64,000 bases of DNA from Phycomyces nitens (taxonomy: Eukaryota; Mucoromycota; Mucoromycetes; Mucorales; Phycomycetaceae), in contig JAHRBC010000003.1 in NCBI GenBank assembly GCA_022702545.1, positions 1,984,001 to 2,048,000 of the forward strand, given 5' to 3'. Below the pieces are notes generated by a model. It was not told where the DNA came from, did not search any database, and saw only the letters and a list, made by a program, of their open reading frames with translations. Below are positions 56,468 to 64,000 of the stretch, one piece after another (position 1 is the first letter of the stretch; each line of letters starts with the position of its first letter). Made by a program: the position numbers and the translations under genes.

Positions 56468-56735
56468 CAGTTTGTTTGAGCTGTATGGATTGATATATTT
56501 TATACACTTTACTGATTCAAACTGTATTTTTAATAGACTTTTGGGGACTTTTTAGTTAATAAGGAAAAAAGACGGTTCAAGAATCGATTCCAGCATGTAG
56601 ATTGTGGTGTACAAAGAGTAAATAGGTGATTGGCAACCAATATATATATTGTAAGGACAACCAAAATATATCACAGTTGTTTAATGCGTAATATTGGGGC
56701 TGCCATCGCTGTGTCAATTTACTGATACCAGTCTG
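56468..56735 (+). repeat. Dispersed repeat family R3, copy 3
   Basis: Matches the R3 copies at 29965 and 31685: CTTTACTGATTCAAAC, AAAAAGACGGTTCAAGAATCG, AGATTGTGGTGTACAAAG, AACCAAAATATATCACA and TCGCTGTGTCAATTTACTGA. It lies at the 5' truncation of the degraded gene. Confidence 0.6.
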
Positions 56736-56744
56736 GGTTGTAAA

Positions 56745-56915
56745 TTAGGGTAGGACCTGAGATTTCTTGGGATTAGAGTTCAATCCGGGGCCTCGGATTG
56801 ATCTTCTAGTTCCAAAGGTCTTAGCCTGGACTTTGGTAGCCGCGAAGATTCCAATATACTAACATCATGGTAGAATACTGTTATTTTTTATTTGTCTATT
56901 TGGGTGTTTCATTGA
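56745..56915 (+). mobile_element. Diverged SINE, copy S3
   Basis: A weak B-box-like AGTTCAATCC is followed by a body with GTCTTAGCCTGGACTTTGG, GTAGCCGCGAAGATTCCAA and GGTAGAATACTGTTATTTTT, each matching S1 in order with about 20-25 percent differences. The A box is not recognisable. Confidence 0.6.
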
Positions 56916-57365
56916 TCAAAAGAGCATGATATTTGAAGAATTATATAATATACATGGACTATATAAAAACTGTAAAGATAGAAACTACTGAGGTATATAT
57001 ATATATTACAAGGCCAAGAATTCTCTCCAGTAGATTGTCTATATGATTAAGATACTACAGTCAAGTGTACAAACAATCGTCAAACGCATCGATACTTTTG
57101 AATGACATTTCTCCCAAAAGCAGTCTAAAAAAACAAGCAGGCAGATATCTGGAAAGGATCATCCGAGAGAATCAATTTGCGTTTTATAGTCAACTAGACT
57201 TGTAATTAGGCACAATGAAAATTGATTTGTATAGAAAAACTTAATCGCCTTTTTTGATCGATTATACTTCCAATACTCTGCTGAAACACATAAACCCAGT
57301 CTGGTAGAGAAATACAATTGAGGTATATGGTTTGTTAGTATCTTTTTAAGGGAAATAAGAATACT

Positions 57366-57608
57366 GTGAGAGTGTTATTTATTGAAGAAAGAATATTATG
57401 ATTGCTTATATACTATTATTCAAATTCCCTTGTAATTAAAGTCCCTGTCGTGTAATGGTTGGTTATCACTGTAGCAGTGTGAAGTGTACGTGTGCCTGGT
57501 GTGTAACTGCTCCTGAGATGTTAACTTGCCAGGGTCATTAGCAAGTAGTAACCGGAGATCGGTTGTGGAGTTTGTATTTCACTCAACTGTGGTGTGTATA
57601 CCACAACA
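57366..57608 (+). mobile_element. Solo LTR-like repeat, copy c
   Basis: TGTGAGAGTGTTATTTATTG ... GTGTGTATACCACA, 243 bp, with TG...CA ends. It is the inverse of copy d. No internal retroelement genes adjoin it. Confidence 0.6.
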
Positions 57609-58010
57609 ATAATGGCAGACATTGTTGATATAGTATGACACGTTGTGTGTAGTTCCATATTTCCGGCTGGCCCAAACATATCATATCTTCCCAAATCTTC
57701 CTGTATCAATTATGTAAACAAATTGGTTAAGTAATGACCTTGGGAAGAACATGATTGCTACGTCTGGCGCAGCAATCAATTGAAAATCATAAGGATTGTA
57801 ACAAAGAGCCCCAACAATATTTATCTATTCCTATCTATCTATATTATTCATTATTAACTATCCAAAGAAGCATGATCTATCCCAACATTTTAACAATAGC
57901 TTAGTAATATCATACTAATTATATTATTTTATTTATTATCGAAATATCTATATAAACATCGAAACGATGAAAGCAATAAACAAAATCCTTACACTTCACT
58001 TCTTTTCTTT
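57609..58010. other. Intergenic DNA
   Basis: No gene seen. Confidence 0.4.
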
Positions 58011-58019
58011 TATACATCT

Positions 58020-58311
58020 TTCTCAAGAGAACAAGCTGCCGATTGCCAATATTTGGGCTAAGGAGTTGTTAGAGGAGATCGATATTTATTCTCTTTTTCT
58101 TTTAACCGTTTGGACCACTTCATTACATAAACCAACACAGCCTGTCTCAAGTACAAGTAAATTGACCTGATAATCAATTGAAAAATGAGATCTGGTCAGA
58201 TGAGTTGCTCTTCTTTCTGGAAGTAAATGATTATGCCAAGAGAGTGTTTTAAAAAATTGACGAGAAGTATGAAGAAAGACTCGCCATCTCAACCGTAAAG
58301 TGGGAGTTGTG
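58020..58311 (+). pseudogene. Tc1-like transposase fragment
   Basis: The plus strand encodes KNEIWSDELLFFLEVNDYAK followed by KIDEKYEERLAISTVKWEL after one stop. This aligns with the fragment at 59055-59900 read in inverse (WKYLIWSDELRFCLEVNSYP...). WSDE is the block holding the first catalytic Asp of Tc1/mariner enzymes. The fragment is cut at 58311 by an LTR-like repeat. Confidence 0.6.
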
Positions 58312-58877
58312 GTATACGCACCATACCTGAGTAAACGCAGACCTCACAACTACTCTCTGGTTACTCTTTTCTGGTGACCACAACAATTTAACATCTCAGT
58401 AACTATTACACGCCATGTGGAGGTACACTTCTGAATTCAACAGTGATAGCCGACTATTACACAATAAATTTTGTGTTTTAGGGTATTAAAACAGTAAAAA
58501 TGATTAAATAGAAAATAGACAGTAAGTGAGTACTTTGATTAAGATACAAAATGTGTTGCTCTTTATATACTTTTTCGATCTGATGTTACACAGCACTTGG
58601 AATTCCTGCTATGTATAGTCTTTCACCATATTTAGATATTAGATGGAATAAGCTTCTGAGCTCAACGTCTATGTTACTATTATTCTGATCCATTGCCATA
58701 ATTCGTCTATTGTACCTTATTAGCTCTTAGCTATTATGTACTCATAGCTTATGGATATGTAAAGTATACATTGATATGGCTGGATCCCCACAATAGATGT
58801 TATATTACAAAGGAATTAAATCAACAAGTATACAAACCATCATGATATTCTTTCTTTAATAAATAACACTCTCACAG
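58312..58877 (-). mobile_element. LTR-like repeat, copy e, with nested insertion
   Basis: Starts TGTGGTATACGCACCATA and ends AATAACACTCTCACA like copy d, but is about 315 bp longer. The extra sequence lies between about 58470 and 58790. It directly interrupts the Tc1-like fragment before it, giving the order of events: Tc1 first, then the LTR-like repeat, then the internal insertion. Confidence 0.5.
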
Positions 58878-59054
58878 AATTAGATACTTGCAATTTAATG
58901 GCAATATATGCCAAAGTATATAATAAATAAAAGCACGTAAAAAAAGACATTTTTAATACTTTGCTGTACATATATCTATCATACTTTGGAATCTAATCTT
59001 TATATTAATAACTAACTGTCATGCATATTCCAGGTTCATTCTTGTCTATTATTT

Positions 59055-59900
59055 TTGCAAGACTACCACATATCGGTAAAAAAATTAAAAGAGACTCTCT
59101 TGCCAACAATAATCTCTAAAGAATTCTACGTATGCTCAATGAGATTGAGGTCAGGGCTTCACACTATCGCACTCAAAGTATCTGAACAGACTGATATATT
59201 TTCACAATTGAGCATATGTACCCATATGGAAGCTTGTGCATTATTCCTAAAGAATCAAGTCCTTATCGTCACTATGGAAATGCTTTTTGAACTAGAGATG
59301 TCATATATTTGTCAAGATGCCAACCTATTTATCTTGGCTTACAGTGTCTGGTTCCACAATTGTCAAATGCCCAAAACATCCAACCCAAAAGCACCCCAAA
59401 CCCCCAAATCCCCGCCACTTTCACTATTGAAATGGTGTACCTTTTATCATATTTCTTTCCAACCTCTCAAACCACTCTCTTGGGATAACTATTTACCTCT
59501 AGGCAGAAACGTAACTCATCAGACCAGATCAGATATTTCCATTGATTATCAGACCGTTTTACTCGTTTTATGCCACCAAAGCCCAGTCTTCTTGTTTTTA
59601 TCAATCAGTCTAGACTTGTGTGCTGCAACAAAGTATTGGAGGTCTAATCACTTGAAAGAGGTGATTGTTGTTTATATGCATGCATTAATCTTCATGGTAC
59701 CCAATGTCAATTTTACCTTGTTATAAAACGCAATTGGATTCTCCCAAATGACTTTTTCCAAATGACCATCTGCTCTTTCATATAGTTTTATTTTGGCTTT
59801 AGGTTGCTTTTGAGAGAATGGAAAGTCAAAAGTCGTGATGCATTTGCCGATTATTTGTACACTTGACAGTGACATCTCAACCATGGTCACAATCTGCCAG
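59055..59900 (-). pseudogene. Tc1-like transposase, degenerate
   Basis: Read on the minus strand: MVEMSLSSVQIIGKCITTF (helix-turn-helix type), GHLEKVIWENPIAFYNKVK, then in shifted frames WKYLIWSDELRFCLEVNSYP and a block corresponding to PDLNLIEHT (usual PDLNPIEHLW). Several stops and frameshifts are present. The first catalytic Asp region (WSDE) is kept, unlike the 2277-3240 copy. The 223-codon plus-strand frame here is an antisense artefact of this fossil. Confidence 0.65.
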
Positions 59901-60365
59901 AGAGAATCTTGTCATTGTAAACAAAGCATACACCTCTGTATTTTTCGTCTTTATGGTTTGTATATGACTCAGGTGTATTATATTATGATTATTAGATTGT
60001 AATGTTATTTTGAGAAATAAAGAATTTTATTTAGAGAAAAATATATATAAAAACATGAGATTTATATTCATGAATATAAATCAACTGCCTGTGACCATAA
60101 AATGTGTCGCACTGCCAAGAGAGATTGCCAGTCTAGTTAAGGAAAAATAAAACTTGGATCTGACACATGGTGGGTTGGTTATGTAGTATAAATGTCCAAC
60201 TCAGTGACAAGAAAATAGATACGGGTAGAAAGACCATTTTAATAAAGAACAAATCAAGAGACTATTTAACTACTTCGGGGCATTTCTACAGATACATCAC
60301 TACTTCGAAGTTCACTGCGATGAGCGATACAACAAACACCGGTGAATAAAATAAACCGTGTCAGA
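59901..60365. other. Intergenic DNA
   Basis: AT-rich, no gene seen. Confidence 0.4.
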
Positions 60366-62680
60366 TCATGATTAGTTCACGCACTCTGGATACCCAATGC
60401 AATTGAAGAGTAAAACCTTTGTCAACTTACATGGAGAATGACAGAACTGTCGCTTGAGTTTCCAAAAAGTGTATATCACATCCACCGATTAGGTAGAACA
60501 GACCTATTGTAAAAAGAATATATATTAGCAAAGATGTCAAAAGACTGTATTCACGATGCTTTTTCTTTTACCATTTTCCGGATAGGCTCATATTTATCTA
60601 ATAGATGTATATATTAGTAAACTTGAATAACTTGCAAGCTTGTGTATTTCTTTGATGTTACTTACCTTACTGACAACTTTTCTGTCATTTCGGTTCTGGT
60701 GGATCAGGACTACCCCAATGGAATAGCCTGCTTCGGCACCAGAGATGTGACCCTGAAGGTAGGCCAACCCGTGTTTAGATCGTTGGATCAGACTCACGAA
60801 GCCAGTTCAAAGGGGAACCACGCCGACGGCTTTGGAGGCCACACCGCCATTAAGATAGGCTAACCTGCTGGTGTAGCGAGCAACGCATGTTTTTTGAAGT
60901 GACCAACACTCGTGCCTTCAACGGTGGACAAACCGCACTATTCAGGAGAAGTGTCACCCGCCCGTTCAGAAAGAAGCGACTCCTGCTAGCTGGGACGCAA
61001 ACCCCGTGGTTTAGGCCGGCAGACCAGGCTCACGAAGCCAGTCCATAGGAAGAACCACGCCGCCACAGGAATGGCCGTCGTACCAAGGAAGATCGCCAGT
61101 CGACTTGAGCAGAAAAAAAAACATGAAGCATGATTAGTTCATGCACTCTGGATACCCAATGCAATCGAAGAGTAAAGACAGTTTTTCAACTTACATGGAG
61201 AATGACAGAACTGTCGCTTGAGTTTCCAAAAAATGTACATCACATCCACCGATTAGGTAGAATAGATCTACTGTAAAAAGAATATATATTAGCAAAGATG
61301 TCAAAAGACTGTATTCACGATGCTTTTTCTTTTACCATTTTCCGGATAGGCTCATATTTATCTAATAAATAAATATATTAGTAAACTTGAATAACTTGCG
61401 AGCTTGTGTATTTGTTTGATGTTACTTACCTTACTGATGACTTTTCTGTCATTTCGGTTCTGGTGGATCAGGACTACCCCAATGGAATAGCCTGCTTCGG
61501 CACCAGAAATGTGACCCTGAAGGTAGGCCAACCCGTGTTTAGACCGTTGGATCAGACTCACGAAGCCAGTTCAAAGGGGAACCACGCCGACGGCTTTGGA
61601 GGCCGCACCGCCATTAAGATAGGCTAACCTGCTGGTGTAGCGAGCAACGCATGTTTTTTGAAGTGACCAACACTCGTGCCTTCAACGGTGGACAAACCGC
61701 ACTATTCAGGAGAAGTGTCACCCGCCCGTTCAGAAAGAAGCGACTCCTGCTAGCTGGGACGCAAACCCCGTGGTTTAGGCCGGCAGACCAGGCTCACGAA
61801 GCCAGTCCATAGGAAGAACCACGCCGCCACAGGAATGGCCGTCGTACCAAGGAAGATCGCCGACCGACTTGAGCAGAAAAAAAAACACGAAGAATGGTTA
61901 GTTCACTTACTTGGAATACCTGATGGGCTAGAAGAAGAAATACTGTTTGTCAACTTACAAGTAAAATAGAAGAACTTTCGCCTCAGTTTGCAGAAAGTAT
62001 GTAGTATATTCGCCAGTCAGACAGAATACGGGTACAATAATAGGTCCACAGTGAGTGTATTGAAAAGCTGCGTTCATGCTGCTTTCTTCCTCTCAGTTTG
62101 ATATTTATCTAAATGGTACGATACAGACGGTAAGTACATGCGTATGTTGGTAAGCGCTTATAGTTTATAAGCTGATTTGGAAGTATTATGTACTGCTTAC
62201 TTGAAATGAGATGACCTCATGTAGTTTGACACGATGGTTGAGAACGATGTTCAAACTGTTCTAATTGCAAAGATGGCAATACAAATGACAATGACATGTA
62301 GACATTAGTCATTTTGAATGGTTTGCAAGTTATGTTGTTGGCATTGTGTGTCTTACTTTGTTTGAATGACCTGCTGTGCTAATGCCATTTACAAAGATGT
62401 TTGACACCGCAATGCTTCCTAATGACGGTAATTGCATTACGCATGGCTATGATATATAAGCATTAGCCAATCTGAATGCTTTGAAAGACTTGGTTTGCAG
62501 TATGAATATTACTTACTTCTCATGCTTATATGCAGCCGTTGGGTTGTGGGAAAGAGAGAAACTATTAAATAATCAACTAGATACCTATTAAATAGCCAAG
62601 TCAATATATGCACGTGACAGCAAAATCAACAACTGCTTTCCCATACTATTTTATTTCCATAGCATCTACTTGATCACCTA
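60366..62680 (-). repeat. Dispersed GC-rich repeat element, right copy with tandem duplication
   Basis: The inverse of 170-1665, plus one extra unit. The GC-rich part with its flank is present twice in tandem with a period of 764 bp (units about 60366-61129 and 61130-61893), then the rest of the element runs to 62680 (CTACTTGATCACCTA). The two units are nearly identical. On the minus strand each has a pyrimidine tract ending in CTGCTCAAG before TCGACTGGCGATC or its near copy, and CAGTAAGGTAAGTAACATC at the other side of the GC-rich block, as in the left copy. Confidence 0.75.
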
Positions 62681-64000
62681 ATCTATAATATATAGTCTTC
62701 ATTTTAGTGCGAGTATATCCCATATAAGATATTACATTTTTTAATAATATTATAGCTTTTACCTATTAAATAATTAAGCAATAATATTTAATAGAGTTGT
62801 TATTAATTGTATTTTATAAAAGTTAATAGTATTCAAAGGCTATATCATAGTTCCATTACTTAGATTAAGCTATCAGAAAGCTACATAGTTGGGTATCAAG
62901 ACAAAGAAGTTGTAACAAACAATCATATCATCAAATATTTTCAAAACATTCTCTTCAATAATAGCATTCCATGTCTGCTCTGTTTTTTATTCGATTTTAT
63001 TGAGGGTTACTCTCTGCTCTTTTGTGAGAGCGGTATTAAACTGGAGATGATTAATTTGTATGGATATTCTGTGGTCGTATTTTTATGAGCTAAATATCTA
63101 TAAAATGCAACATCCAACTCATAATATAAGAATGTTCTCTTTGCAATAGAGAAATATAGAGACTTCTTTTCATAGTCACACAATATATTCACCTTTTAAA
63201 AAGGAATTATTATTTACTTGTATTGACAAGTGTTGAGTTGGTTTTGTGGTGCAACGTTGTCAGATATAAAAATGATAAAGGGTTGCCAACGAGTTCAGAA
63301 GGCAAAAATGTATAATAAAAAGGGATAAAGTACTGTGATAATGCTCGAGTCTATCCAACAGTAAGGAGATTGGGGTAGAATGTATACAAAAGACAAATAT
63401 TACAAGAGGTATGCTTATAATTATCGCGAAGAGTGATTATAAGTCAGTGACAATGAAATAAATGTGTAAGGATACAAATCAGGGTTTGATCAATAAAAAT
63501 AAAGGTAGATAGAGATAATGTTTATTATTGCTTCATATCAAGCCTTTTATACTGAAGAAATCTATACTATCTCATTATAACTTCTTCTAAGTATAATTGA
63601 TGATGTTATACCATGCGCAAGGGTACTTCTTCCACTAGGGTACCTCTTGCACATGGGCTTAAAAGAAATCCTGCAAAAGTCGTCATACTTTTACAGGATG
63701 TTCGTGGTCTGAACGGAACCAAAACGAGACACACCGTGTCAGTATCCATATATCTATTATCATCTGCTAAAGCTCATAGACATTGCAACACCGGTGAATA
63801 TATATATATATAGTATCGTATGAGACGATATCAGACTATGTCTATATTAGAAGAGTCTGGTTTATGGATACAAAATCTTCTCATCCCTAGATAAAATGGA
63901 AATTTAAAAAGGGATATTTGAAGAGTGTCCAATAATTCATTGAAAAATGTTGAGAAAATATAAATAAACTTATCAGAGCCCTTATCTTAAAAAGATCATC
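62681..64000. other. AT-rich DNA at the window end
   Basis: No gene was recognised. An imperfect inverted motif, CGCAAGGGTACTTCTT ... GGGTACCTCTTGCAC, lies at about 63615-63652. Confidence 0.4.

Noticed and set aside
59055..59726. A 223-codon plus-strand open frame
   Set aside because: It is the antisense of a decayed Tc1 transposase whose WSDE and PDLNLIEH blocks read on the minus strand; the plus translation matches nothing.
170..62680. A giant cargo-carrying transposon (Starship-like) spanning the window
   Set aside because: The interior holds ordinary housekeeping genes, no captain-type tyrosine recombinase was seen, and the flanking repeats look like independent element copies.
1..64000. 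CRISPR array or bacterial-type operon
   Set aside because: No regularly spaced direct repeats; genes carry spliceosomal introns throughout.

Overview
The window is nuclear DNA of a filamentous fungus, most likely an early-diverging Mucoromycota species (Mucorales-like). The evidence is: AT-rich intergenic DNA; genes with many short introns (about 50-80 nt, GT-AG with some GC-AG); fungal housekeeping proteins (Tap42, AMP deaminase, Sso-type syntaxin, Nop6, Shy1/SURF1, ATO acetate transporter, ZIP zinc transporter, a DUF3020 protein); and many decayed transposons. The species cannot be named from the sequence alone.

Layout. 1-4,290: repeats (a GC-rich dispersed element, then a dead Tc1/mariner transposase). 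4,294-5,719: TAP42. 6,740-8,120: a long foldback element with captured coding-like sequence. 9,734-23,728: a gene-dense block holding AMP deaminase, syntaxin, an unknown four-helix membrane protein and NOP6 (all minus), SURF1 (plus), then a vezatin/Inp2-like protein and a DUF3020 protein (minus). 23,729-35,087: about 11 kb with no recognisable gene, holding a second foldback copy at 30,264-31,470. 35,088-47,584: ATO transporter (plus), TPR protein (minus), ZIP transporter (plus) and a 1,703-residue protein built from three START-plus-beta modules (minus). 47,585-64,000: a repeat landscape with a 3.5-kb palindrome (1.4-kb arms), a tRNA-derived SINE family, LTR-like solo repeats, Tc1 fragments, a LINE remnant, a decayed lineage-specific gene, and two tandem units of the same GC-rich element that opens the window, here inverted.

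The genes do not form one pathway. They are ordinary cellular functions: TOR/PP2A signalling, purine nucleotide balance, exocytosis, ribosome biogenesis, cytochrome oxidase assembly, peroxisome or organelle tethering, acetate and zinc transport, and lipid transfer. The most novel items are the triple START protein, the SINE family, the long palindrome, the mirrored GC-rich element with splice-like signals, and the high share of GC-AG introns (4 of about 52 modelled). Exon boundaries were read by eye from splice consensus, phase and family conservation. No alignment program was run.
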